64,000 nt of DNA from Rhizobium sp. GTDB lineage: Bacteria > Pseudomonadota > Alphaproteobacteria > Rhizobiales > Rhizobiaceae. Shown here piece after piece: positions 28,902 to 36,946 of this stretch. Location: the NCBI GenBank assembly GCA_002796995.1, contig PEKW01000008.1, positions 380,241 to 444,240 of the forward strand, given 5' to 3'. The position numbers and the translations under genes are program-made. How positions within the stretch are numbered: the first letter of the stretch is position 1; the number at the start of each line of letters is the position of its first letter. The notes beneath the pieces were generated by a model that saw nothing but the letters and a program-made list of their open reading frames with translations, had not been told where the DNA came from and did no database searches.

Positions 28902-30779
28902 TCAGGCGTTGATGTCGTTGTCCTTGGTTTCCTTCAGGAAGATCATGCCGATGACGAAGGTCGCACCAGCGATGATGACCGGATACCAGAGGCCGTAGTA
29001 GATATCACCCTTGGCGGCGCTCATGGCGAAGGCCGTTGCCGGGAGAAGACCGCCGAACCAGCCGTTGCCGATATGGTAGGGCAGCGACATGCCGGTATAG
29101 CGGATGCGGGTCGGGAACATCTCGACGAGCATGGCTGCGATCGGGCCGTAGACCATGGTGACGTAGATCATCAGCACGGTCAGGACCGCGATGACGCCGG
29201 TCCAGCTGACCTTGGCCGGGTCGGCGACCATCTTGAACGCACCGCCGTTCGGGATGGTGTAGACGGCCATGTCGGTTGCGCCGGCGGCTTCTTCGGCCGT
29301 CAGGAGCTTTTCCTTGACCAGGTCGGCAGTCGGAACGGTGGCCTTTTCGCCTGCACGGATGGCAGCGGCGTCGAGAGCAAGTTCCGGGTTGCCGGCAACG
29401 AAGGCATCGAGCTTCGAATCCGGAACCTTGGCGGGAGCGCGAACCAGCGGGTAGCCGTTGGTCTGCAGGGCGAGGTTCATGCTCTTCTGCATCTTGGCAT
29501 CCAGAGCCTTGGACTGGTCGGCCGACTTGACGGCGTCATAGCTCTCGATGGTGGCATCGCCGATCTTGATCGTGGCGACCGAACCGGCCGGGCCGGCGAC
29601 GACGTCGTACGGAACCGAATTCTTGGTCAGCGTCGAAGTCGCGATGTCGCACGAGGTGGTGAACTTCGCAGTACCCGTCGGGTTGAACTGGAAGGTGCAG
29701 TCTGCCGGGTCGGCGGTGACCGTCGCGCGGATATTTTCCTGTGCTGCGAACAGGGCCGGGTTACCGAACTGGGTCATGGCCTTGAAGAGCGGGAAGTAGG
29801 TGAGCACGGCGAGAAGCAGGCCGGCCATGATGATCGGCTTGCGGCCGATCTTGTCGGACAGCCAGCCGAACACGACGAAGAACAGCGTGCCGATGGCGAG
29901 CGCGATGGCAACCATGATGTTGGCGGCCTGCGGATCGACCTTGAGCACGTTCTGCAGGAAGAACAGGGCATAGAACTGGCCCGAGTACCAGACCACGGCC
30001 TGGCCGGCGACGGCGCCGAGCAGGGCGAGAATGGCGACCTTGGCATTCTTCCACTGGCCGAAGGCTTCGGAAATCGGCGCCTTCGAACGCGTGCCTTCTT
30101 CCTTCATCTTCGTGAAGGCCGGGGATTCGTTCATCTTCAGGCGGATCCAGACGGAGATGCCGAGGAGCAGCGCGGAGAGGAGGAACGGAATGCGCCAGCC
30201 CCAGTCGGCGAAGGCTTCCTTGCCCATCAGCGTCTGGATGCCCAGGATGATCAGCAGCGAGAGGAAGAGGCCGAGGGTGGCGGTCGTCTGGATCCACGAG
30301 GTGTAGAAGCCGCGGCGGCCATGCGGCGCATGTTCCGCGACATAGGTTGCGGCACCGCCGTATTCACCGCCGAGCGCCAGGCCCTGCAGCATGCGCAGGC
30401 CGATCAGGATGATCGGAGCGGCGATGCCGATGGTGGCCGAGCCGGGCAGCAGACCGACCAGGAAGGTCGAGGCGCCCATGATCAGGATGGTGACGAGGAA
30501 GGTGTACTTGCGGCCGACCATGTCGCCGAGGCGGCCGAACACCAGCGCGCCGAACGGACGGACGAGGAAGCCTGCGGCAAAGGCGAGCAGGGTGAAGATG
30601 TTCCGGGTCGCTTCCGGATACTGCGAGAAGAAGGTCGCGCCGATGTAGATGGCGAGCGAACCGTAGAGATAAAAATCGTACCACTCGAAAATCGTACCGA
30701 GAGACGACGCAAAGATGACCTTGCGCTCTTCGGCAGTCATGCCACGAGGCGAGCCGCTAACGGCTGCGACATTTGCCAT
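28902..30779 (-). CDS. MHS-type MFS transporter with a large periplasmic insertion
   Basis: This 625-residue major facilitator is of the metabolite:H+ symporter (ProP/KgtP/ShiA-like) group. Hallmarks are GTIFEWYDFYLYG, RPFGALVFGRLGDMVGRKY, LRMLQGLALGGEYGGAATY and the SDKIGRKP loop. It is about 180 residues longer than usual. Residues about 340-525, in the loop between helices 9 and 10, form a hydrophilic segment with two cysteines (361 and 377), predicted periplasmic. The substrate is unknown. It is monocistronic with its own terminator and lies divergent from asd. Confidence 0.88.
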   Translation of the reverse strand: MANVAAVSGSPRGMTAEERKVIFASSLGTIFEWYDFYLYGSLAIYIGATFFSQYPEATRNIFTLLAFAAGFLVRPFGALVFGRLGDMVGRKYTFLVTILIMGASTFLVGLLPGSATIGIAAPIILIGLRMLQGLALGGEYGGAATYVAEHAPHGRRGFYTSWIQTTATLGLFLSLLIILGIQTLMGKEAFADWGWRIPFLLSALLLGISVWIRLKMNESPAFTKMKEEGTRSKAPISEAFGQWKNAKVAILALLGAVAGQAVVWYSGQFYALFFLQNVLKVDPQAANIMVAIALAIGTLFFVVFGWLSDKIGRKPIIMAGLLLAVLTYFPLFKAMTQFGNPALFAAQENIRATVTADPADCTFQFNPTGTAKFTTSCDIATSTLTKNSVPYDVVAGPAGSVATIKIGDATIESYDAVKSADQSKALDAKMQKSMNLALQTNGYPLVRAPAKVPDSKLDAFVAGNPELALDAAAIRAGEKATVPTADLVKEKLLTAEEAAGATDMAVYTIPNGGAFKMVADPAKVSWTGVIAVLTVLMIYVTMVYGPIAAMLVEMFPTRIRYTGMSLPYHIGNGWFGGLLPATAFAMSAAKGDIYYGLWYPVIIAGATFVIGMIFLKETKDNDINA

Positions 30780-31137
30780 TGTTATTCCTCCACAAGATTA
30801 CGTTCCCCGCCGACCGCCGACCCACCACTCCTCCGGGTCGCTATGTCGCGGTTACGGGTTGTTTACAAACTGGCAGAAAACGGGCGGAATCAAGAGAGAT
30901 GCTTTGGGCTTATGACTTTAGTCTAAGACACCTGCACGTTCCGGTCGCATTTGCGCTAACCATGCCCCGTTTCGCGTCGATTTGCGGCATCGGTTCTTTA
31001 CCACGCCGGATCGGATGCAGAATGACGCTCAGCCCGGCGCGGTCTCGAACGTGAGGTTCGGCCCTGGCGCAAGGCGCGCTTTTGCTTGACTCTCGGCCAA
31101 AACCTTTTAATAGCTCGGCGCGAATAGGGATTCGCTC

Positions 31138-31257
31138 ATGTATTCTTTCTGCTCACCTATCGCAGACAGATCGAGCCTGGCGCACGGCGCCGGGATGGAC
31201 ATGCGTTTTTCCGTTTCATTCACGACCAAGGCCAAAACGACGACCAAAACCGTCTGA
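31138..31257 (+). CDS. Putative Thr/Lys-rich leader peptide of asd
   Basis: This 39-residue ORF starts at ATG 31138, seven bases after AGGGA (31126-31130). It ends in the run TTKAKTTTKTV just before a TGA stop, so six Thr and three Lys codons fall within ten consecutive codons. asd makes aspartate semialdehyde, the shared precursor of threonine, lysine and methionine, so a ribosome-stalling attenuator is plausible. It is too short to assign by homology, and translation from the inner ATG at 31201 is an alternative. Confidence 0.45.
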   Translation: MYSFCSPIADRSSLAHGAGMDMRFSVSFTTKAKTTTKTV

Positions 31258-31273
31258 CGTCTCTGGCCCCCGC

Positions 31274-31348
31274 TCTCTCCCCGGCACGGCCGGGGACAAG
31301 GAAGGCGCGCCCTGGCGCGGCTCTCCCCCTCACCACCCCGAGGAGAGA
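31274..31348 (+). promoter_or_regulatory. Possible alternative RNA structures between leader ORF and asd
   Basis: TCTCTCC (31274-31280) can pair with GGAGAGA (31342-31348). CTCTCC (31321-31326) can pair with the same GGAGAG (31342-31347), so these two pairings exclude each other. A CCCCGGC/GCCGGGG hairpin (31279-31295) and a CGCGC/GCGCG hairpin near 31306-31319 lie between. No poly-U tract follows any hairpin, so a classical intrinsic terminator is not evident. Confidence 0.35.
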
Positions 31349-31366
31349 CAGAAAGAGAGCATATAA

Positions 31367-32401
31367 ATGGGTTTCAAGATCGCTATCGTAGGCGCCACCG
31401 GCAATGTCGGGCGCGAAATGCTCAATATCCTCTCCGAGCGCGGCTTTCCCGCCGACGAGGTGGTGGCGCTCGCCTCCGCCCGCTCCCAGGGCACGGAAGT
31501 CTCCTTCGGCGACAAGGTGCTGAAGGTCCAGAACCTCGAGAACTACGACTTCACCGGCACCGACATCTGCCTGATGTCGGCCGGCGGCACGATCTCGCAG
31601 AAGTGGTCGCCGAAGATCGGCGCCCAGGGCTGCGTCGTGATCGACAATTCCTCGGCCTGGCGCTACGATTCCGACGTTCCGCTGATCGTTCCGGAAGTGA
31701 ACCCGGACGCCATCGTCGACTTCAAGAAGCGCAACATCATCGCCAATCCGAACTGCTCGACCGCCCAGCTGGTCGTCGCGCTGAAGCCGTTGCATGACTT
31801 CGCCAAGATCAAGCGCATCGTCGTGTCGACCTACCAGTCGGTCTCCGGCGCCGGCAAGGAAGGCATGGACGAGCTGTTCACCCAGACCCGCGCCGTCTTC
31901 GTCGCCGATCCGATCGAGGCGAAGAAGTTCACCAAGCGCATCGCCTTCAACGTCATCCCGCACATCGACGTGTTCATGGAAGACGGCTACACGAAGGAAG
32001 AGTGGAAGGTTCTCGCCGAGACCAAGAAGATGCTCGATCCGAAGATCAGGGTCACCTGCACCGCGGTGCGCGTGCCGGTCTTCATCGGCCATTCGGAATC
32101 GGTCAACATCGAATTCGAAAACGAGATCACCGCCGACCAGGCCCGCGAAATCCTGCGCGAAGCCCCGGGTTGCCTCGTCATCGACAAGCATGAGAACGGC
32201 GGCTACATCACCCCGCTCGAATGCGCCGGCGAGGATGCGACCTTCATTTCGCGCATCCGCGAGGACGCAACCGTCGAGAACGGCCTGAACATGTGGATCG
32301 TCTCCGACAACCTGCGCAAGGGCGCGGCCCTCAACGCCGTGCAGATCGCCGAACTGCTGATCAACCGCGGCCTGATCAAGCCGAAGAAGGCTGCCGCCTG
32401 A
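31367..32401 (+). CDS. asd: Aspartate-semialdehyde dehydrogenase
   Basis: This 344-residue enzyme reduces aspartyl-phosphate to aspartate semialdehyde with NADPH, feeding Lys/DAP, Thr and Met synthesis. It has the N-terminal GATGNVGREML nucleotide loop, the catalytic Cys130 in NPNCSTAQLV, and VSTYQSVSGAGKEGM with substrate-binding residues. C-terminal RVPVFIGHSESVNIE includes the catalytic His. It is a single gene with a long leader that may be regulatory. Confidence 0.97.
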   Translation: MGFKIAIVGATGNVGREMLNILSERGFPADEVVALASARSQGTEVSFGDKVLKVQNLENYDFTGTDICLMSAGGTISQKWSPKIGAQGCVVIDNSSAWRYDSDVPLIVPEVNPDAIVDFKKRNIIANPNCSTAQLVVALKPLHDFAKIKRIVVSTYQSVSGAGKEGMDELFTQTRAVFVADPIEAKKFTKRIAFNVIPHIDVFMEDGYTKEEWKVLAETKKMLDPKIRVTCTAVRVPVFIGHSESVNIEFENEITADQAREILREAPGCLVIDKHENGGYITPLECAGEDATFISRIREDATVENGLNMWIVSDNLRKGAALNAVQIAELLINRGLIKPKKAAA

Positions 32402-32574
32402 TCCGACACCGCCGGCCCCTCGGCCCAGCCGGGTCGGGGGCCGGACACATCTCCGCTTTTCGTGATCGCAAAGATAGCGAAAGCACTATCGAAAGAGCTT
32501 CACGCCGCGTGACAGAATCAGCGCTCGCTGGCATGTTGCGGACAAAGTCTTAAATCGCAGAATACGAGGCATAG

Positions 32575-33396
32575 ATGCGACTGAACAAGTTCCTGTCGGC
32601 GGCGTTTCTCACGGCGGCCGTGTTTTCAACCGTCACGGGCGTAGCCGCCGCGGCGCAATGCGGCAACAACTCGGCCGGATTCGACGCCTGGAAGCAGGAG
32701 TTCAAGTCGGAAGCGAATGCCCGGGGCATCAGCCCCAAGCTGCTCGACAAGGTCTTCGCCGGCGTCAACTACAACACCGCGACGATCCGCGCCGACCGCG
32801 GCCAGAAGAGCTTCAAGCTGTCCTTCGACCAGTTTATGCAGAAGCGCGGCGGTGCGACGATCATCTCGCGCGGCAAGGGCATGAAGAAGAACAATGCCGC
32901 CCTGTTCGCCAGGATCGAGCAGCGCTACGGCGTTCCCGCCGGCCCGCTGATCGCGATCTGGGGCATGGAGACCGGCTTCGGCTCCTACATGGGCAACGAG
33001 CACATCCTCTCGGCCGTGGCGACGCTCGCCTATGACTGCCGCCGCACCGAATATTTCACCGACCAGTTCTATGCCGCCCTGCAGCTCGCCGGAAGCGGCA
33101 CGCTTGCGATGACCGCCCGCGGCGCTGCCCATGGCGAAATCGGCCAGACCCAGTTCCTGCCGCGCAACGTGGTGAAGTTCGGCGTCGACGGCGACGGCGA
33201 CGGCCGCGTCGATCTCGTCCGCTCGCGCGCCGATGCGCTCGCCTCCACCGCCAACTTCCTGCGCGGTCACGGCTGGCAGCCGGGCGGCGGCTATCAGCCG
33301 GGCCAGACCAATTACGGTGCCCTTCAGCAGTGGAATGCAGCCACCGTCTACCAGCAGGCGATCGCCCATATCGGCGCCCGCATCGACGGCGAATAA
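32575..33396 (+). CDS. Lytic murein transglycosylase (MltB/SLT_2-like)
   Basis: This 273-residue secreted muramidase has a signal peptide (residues 1-27, [20 protein letters not shown]). The MltB-type catalytic Glu is at 132 in the motif IWGMETGFGSYMG. The segment ATLAYDCRRTEYFTDQFYAAL and the C-terminal GEIGQTQFLP and DLVRSRADALASTANFL are typical of the family. It cleaves glycan strands in peptidoglycan. There is no lipobox, so it is probably a soluble periplasmic form. A CGAGG ribosome site precedes the ATG. Confidence 0.93.
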   Translation: MRLNKFLSAAFLTAAVFSTVTGVAAAAQCGNNSAGFDAWKQEFKSEANARGISPKLLDKVFAGVNYNTATIRADRGQKSFKLSFDQFMQKRGGATIISRGKGMKKNNAALFARIEQRYGVPAGPLIAIWGMETGFGSYMGNEHILSAVATLAYDCRRTEYFTDQFYAALQLAGSGTLAMTARGAAHGEIGQTQFLPRNVVKFGVDGDGDGRVDLVRSRADALASTANFLRGHGWQPGGGYQPGQTNYGALQQWNAATVYQQAIAHIGARIDGE

Positions 33397-33416
33397 TACA
33401 GGTTGAGGCAGGCCGC

Positions 33417-35009
33417 TCAGGCCTGCCGCATGGCCCTTCTCTCGGCGGTCAGCACATCGCTTTCGCCATCGAGCGCAACGCGGTTGCGGCCGGCGAACTT
33501 CGCCGTGTAGAGCGCGAGGTCGGCTCGCCGGATCAGCTCGGGGATCACGGTCGTGCCGATCGGCGCCTCGCCGCTGGCGCAGCCGAAGCTCGCGGTTACC
33601 CGCAGCACCGTTCCGTTGTCCAGCGCAAACTCCGTGCCTTCGATCGCCTCCCGCACCCGCTCGGCGACCTCGGCTGCGGATTCCAGATGACAGTCGGGCA
33701 GAAGTGCCAGAAATTCCTCGCCGCCGTGCCGCGCCAGCAGGTCACCCGACCGGAACATCGAGCGGGCAATCTCGCCGATGCGTTGCAGCACCACATCGCC
33801 GGCCTGGTGGCCGTGGATGTCGTTGACCTGCTTGAAGCGGTCGAGGTCGAAGATCACCACCGACACGGCCTGCATGCTGCCGGCCTCCAGGAGAACCCGG
33901 GTCATGCCGTCGAAGCCGCGGCGATTGAAAAGCCCGGTCAGGTGGTCGGTCTGTGCGGCATTGCGCAGTTCCTCGACGAGAAGCTCGCGCTCGCGCAGCA
34001 GGCGGGAGGCGAGCGCGACGCCCTTGATCGCCAGCACGATCACCAGGCCCAGCAGCAGCGACAGCACGCCGATGGCACCGACCAGCACGAGTAGCTGATG
34101 CCGCGCCGCAGCCGCGAGCGTGTCGCCGGACTGGCGGATCTCGCCGATCACCTGGGCGATACCCCTTTTCCAGAAGGCGACCCTGGCCTCGTTTTCGCGC
34201 GTCCAGCGCTGCAATAGCGGACGCGACGGCTCGGCCGTGCCGGCCAGAATTTCGCGGGTGGTCTCCTTCAGCCACAGTCCGGACGGGGTCTCCTCGAAAT
34301 CCAGCATCTGCTTCAGGCTGGCGCTGGAGAGATGCACCGCGAGCTGATGCAGGGATTCATTCTTCATCGCCGCCGCCCGGACGAACGTGTCCAGGTCGCC
34401 GGTCGATAGGGTGCGGCCGCGCAGATATTCCGTTCCGTAGAAGCCGGCGACCAAGCCCGACTCGTTTGCCTTGAGCAGGCTGACGAACGTGTGAAGCTTG
34501 CGGGACAGCACCGGATCTGCGATCTCGAAGCGCAGAACGTCGACGAGGTCGACATTGATGTCGGATGCCGGCTTGTATCGGCCGATGATCTCTTCGGTCA
34601 CCGCATTGCCGTTGTCGACCCGGATGCGGTAGCGATGGATTCCGTCGACCGCCAGGCGCAGTCTCTCGCCATAGGTCTTCAGAACCGGCCGTTTGTCGCC
34701 GAATTCGGCGAGTTCGGTCATCAGCCGGGCAAAATCCCGGTCGACGGCGCCGCGGGCCTGCTGTAGGCGGACGGGATTCGTCTCGCCGGGCTCGGACAGG
34801 TAGCGGATGGTCTCATGCGCCTCGGTCGGAATGGTCGAGGAGCCGAGCCGGCCGGCATCAGACGTGACATAGGCATAGTTCTTGTCTGCCTCGAGGATGC
34901 GCAATCTGTTGAGCGCGCCGTCGATCAGGAGGACGGCCTCCGCGCCCATGACCAGGCCGGGCAGAAGGAGGGCCGCCATGACGACCTTTTTCGTAGCTTT
35001 CAGATCCAT
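33417..35009 (-). CDS. Membrane GGDEF diguanylate cyclase
   Basis: This 530-residue predicted cyclic-di-GMP synthase has two membrane helices, at about residues 10-30 and at LVLVGAIGVLSLLLGLVIVLAI. They flank a periplasmic, mostly helical sensor region of about 300 residues that I do not recognise. The GGDEF domain starts at about 365 and carries the active motif RHGGEEFLALLPD (GGEEF). Met at 35009 is chosen to place the first helix; the frame is open to 35090. No EAL domain is present. Confidence 0.88.
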   Translation of the reverse strand: MDLKATKKVVMAALLLPGLVMGAEAVLLIDGALNRLRILEADKNYAYVTSDAGRLGSSTIPTEAHETIRYLSEPGETNPVRLQQARGAVDRDFARLMTELAEFGDKRPVLKTYGERLRLAVDGIHRYRIRVDNGNAVTEEIIGRYKPASDINVDLVDVLRFEIADPVLSRKLHTFVSLLKANESGLVAGFYGTEYLRGRTLSTGDLDTFVRAAAMKNESLHQLAVHLSSASLKQMLDFEETPSGLWLKETTREILAGTAEPSRPLLQRWTRENEARVAFWKRGIAQVIGEIRQSGDTLAAAARHQLLVLVGAIGVLSLLLGLVIVLAIKGVALASRLLRERELLVEELRNAAQTDHLTGLFNRRGFDGMTRVLLEAGSMQAVSVVIFDLDRFKQVNDIHGHQAGDVVLQRIGEIARSMFRSGDLLARHGGEEFLALLPDCHLESAAEVAERVREAIEGTEFALDNGTVLRVTASFGCASGEAPIGTTVIPELIRRADLALYTAKFAGRNRVALDGESDVLTAERRAMRQA

Positions 35010-35156
35010 CCGCACACCTGCCGCTGTCCTGTCGATCCCGAAGGATCGCTCGCAGCCATGGTGGCAAGCCACGGGCGAGCCGGACATCATTACCGGCTCG
35101 GCATAAACATTCTCTAAATTAGCAGCAGAAAAGAGGAGAGGCCGAGGCCTCGTCCG

Positions 35157-35798
35157 TCACGGCTCGAGGCGGACGAAGTCGCGGGTATCCGGATCCATGA
35201 TCCACAATTCGCCATTGGCGATATCAAACCAGGCGCCATGGATCTGCAGCTTGCCGCGCTCCTCAAGGATCTTCACGCAGGGAAAGCTGCGCAGATTGGC
35301 AATCGAGTTACGGATCGAAATGCGTTCCAGCGCCGTCTGGCGCTCGGTGGAGGTCATCACCGAATTGTTCTGCAATTGCTCGGCGGCGGTGCTGACGAGG
35401 CCCATCCACTTGCCGATGAAATCGCCCGGCGAAAGCGGTTCGGCATTCGGATCGAGCGCGGCGCGGATGCCGCCGCAACGGCCATGGCCCATGACGATGA
35501 TATCGCGAACCCGCAGCGCCTGGACGGCGAATTCGAGCGCGGCCGAGGTGGAGTGGTACTGGCCGTCCGGCTCGTAGGGCGGGACCATGTTCGCCACGTT
35601 GCGCACGACGAAGAGTTCGCCCGGCCCGGCATCGAAGATCGTCTCGGGCGCGGAACGGCTGTCACAACAGGCAACGACCAGCGTATGCGGCTTCTGGCCC
35701 TGGTCTGCCAAAACGCGATAGCGTTCTCGCTCGTCGACATAACGGCCGCTCATGAAGTTGCGATAGCCATTGAGGAGAGTATCTGGAAAGCGCTTCAT
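35157..35798 (-). CDS. Beta-class carbonic anhydrase
   Basis: This 213-residue zinc enzyme hydrates CO2 to bicarbonate. The beta-class signature is present: CCDSR with zinc ligand Cys44 and the Asp/Arg dyad, and GHGRCGG with the His and Cys ligands. The conserved VVRNVANMVPP segment is also seen. Met at 35798 begins MKRFPDTLLNGY, the usual N terminus; the open frame extends to 35834. It sits alone between a GGDEF gene and pdxY. Confidence 0.94.
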   Translation of the reverse strand: MKRFPDTLLNGYRNFMSGRYVDERERYRVLADQGQKPHTLVVACCDSRSAPETIFDAGPGELFVVRNVANMVPPYEPDGQYHSTSAALEFAVQALRVRDIIVMGHGRCGGIRAALDPNAEPLSPGDFIGKWMGLVSTAAEQLQNNSVMTSTERQTALERISIRNSIANLRSFPCVKILEERGKLQIHGAWFDIANGELWIMDPDTRDFVRLEP

Positions 35799-35880
35799 GT
35801 CTTTCCGATTAGCGCGAGTGGACGGCGATGGCAACAGTTTCGCACAAGCTTCGAACGCAAGGCAGCAAAGCGAATCGCGC

Positions 35881-36759
35881 CTAGCTGCGCTTCGGACGCT
35901 GGGCGGGATGCATCAGGTGACGCATCTGGACGAGCGCCATCGGCGTCGAGAGGCTGGAGGCGTCGCTTTCGAGCGTCAGCTCGTCGCCGCCGCGCTTGGC
36001 GGTGCGCGCCAGCACTTCGAAGACGCTGGCCGTCGTCAGTTGCAGGGCGCGCTCGTCCGGCACGCCCGCCAGCAGCCGCGCCAGGAACAGCGCCGAGGTG
36101 AGGTCGCCGAGGCCGTTCGGCGGATTGTCGATCAACCGGTGCTCGGCAAGCAGGGCATGTTTTCCGCTGAGGAAGAGATTGCCGGTTCCGCCGGTCATCA
36201 TCGGCACCGCCGAGGTGACCAGCATGCGCGAGGGGCCGAGCGACAAGGCCGCCTCGATGATTTCCGCATTGGACGACAGCTTGCCCCCGACCAGCCATTC
36301 CAGCTCGTAGCGATTGGGGGTGGCGACGGAGGCAAGCGGAACGAGTTCGTCGCGGATTGCCGCAGCGGTCTCCTCGCGGATGTAGAGGCCGCCGACATCG
36401 CCCATCACCGGATCGCAGACATAGAGAAGCTCGGGATTTCGCGCCCGAAGCGCCGTGATCAGCCGGGCGACCGAGCGCGGCTGGGCAGCATTGCCGAAAT
36501 AACCGGTCAGCACGGCCTTTACTTCGGGCAGCCACGGCGCGCGAATGAGATCGTCGATCGCCTGGTCGAAGGTGTGCTCGTCGAAGGTCAGGCGGGTGGA
36601 GGGACCATGGCCGGGATGCCAGGGAAGCACCACCGTCGGCAGCGCCCAGACGGGAAAGCCCAGGCTTTCGAGGGCGAAAACCGCAGCACGGTTGCCGACC
36701 GAGCCGCGCACGACGTGGCTCGAAATGACGATGACCGCGCCCTGCGACTGCTCTGTCAT
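35881..36759 (-). CDS. pdxY: Pyridoxal kinase PdxY
   Basis: This 292-residue ribokinase-fold enzyme phosphorylates pyridoxal in the B6 salvage pathway. Typical motifs are ISSHVVRGSVGNRAA at the N terminus, the VCDPVMGD motif, TPNRYELEWLVG and the anion-hole GLGDLTSALFLARL near residue 215. It is transcribed leftward, with about 190 bp to the divergent glutamate dehydrogenase gene. Confidence 0.94.
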   Translation of the reverse strand: MTEQSQGAVIVISSHVVRGSVGNRAAVFALESLGFPVWALPTVVLPWHPGHGPSTRLTFDEHTFDQAIDDLIRAPWLPEVKAVLTGYFGNAAQPRSVARLITALRARNPELLYVCDPVMGDVGGLYIREETAAAIRDELVPLASVATPNRYELEWLVGGKLSSNAEIIEAALSLGPSRMLVTSAVPMMTGGTGNLFLSGKHALLAEHRLIDNPPNGLGDLTSALFLARLLAGVPDERALQLTTASVFEVLARTAKRGGDELTLESDASSLSTPMALVQMRHLMHPAQRPKRS

Positions 36760-36901
36760 GACTGATGATCCATCTGTTGCGCCGTTGATCGGCCTTTTCG
36801 CCTCAAACTGTCAATATCCGTGTCCTAGTAATCGGATATCGGAATGCCGCAAATTTCCATATACAAAGCAGCGTTCACTCATGTTTCGGCAACAAATTTT
36901 A

Positions 36902-36917
36902 TTGTACATGTGTGCAA
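36902..36917. promoter_or_regulatory. Imperfect palindrome upstream of NAD-glutamate dehydrogenase
   Basis: TTGTACATGTGTGCAA matches its own reverse complement at 12 of 16 positions and lies 30 bases before the start codon. It could be an operator. A 15-codon open frame from 36882 spans it and ends at 36929. Functional meaning is uncertain. Confidence 0.3.
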
Positions 36918-36946
36918 CATGCGCATGACATTGGAGGGAGTGAACA

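Larger units (their letters stand above)
30780..31366. other. Long intergenic region between the MHS transporter and asd
   Basis: The left part should hold the MHS gene promoter; no clear boxes are seen. The right part holds a possible -35 TTGACT at 31086-31091 with a weak A/T-rich -10 near 31107-31112. It also holds a short Thr/Lys-rich ORF (31138-31257) and several hairpins between that ORF and asd. A longer open frame at 31082-31366 has no ribosome site or family resemblance and is not called. Confidence 0.6.

Noticed and set aside
31082-31366. 94-codon open frame upstream of asd
   Set aside because: It lacks a ribosome site and resemblance to any family. The overlapping shorter ORF at 31138-31257 is better supported.
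33407-33427. GGCAGGCC/GGCCTGCC hairpin at the 3' end of the GGDEF gene
   Set aside because: An 8-bp stem is present but no T-run follows on either strand, so a terminator call is not supported.
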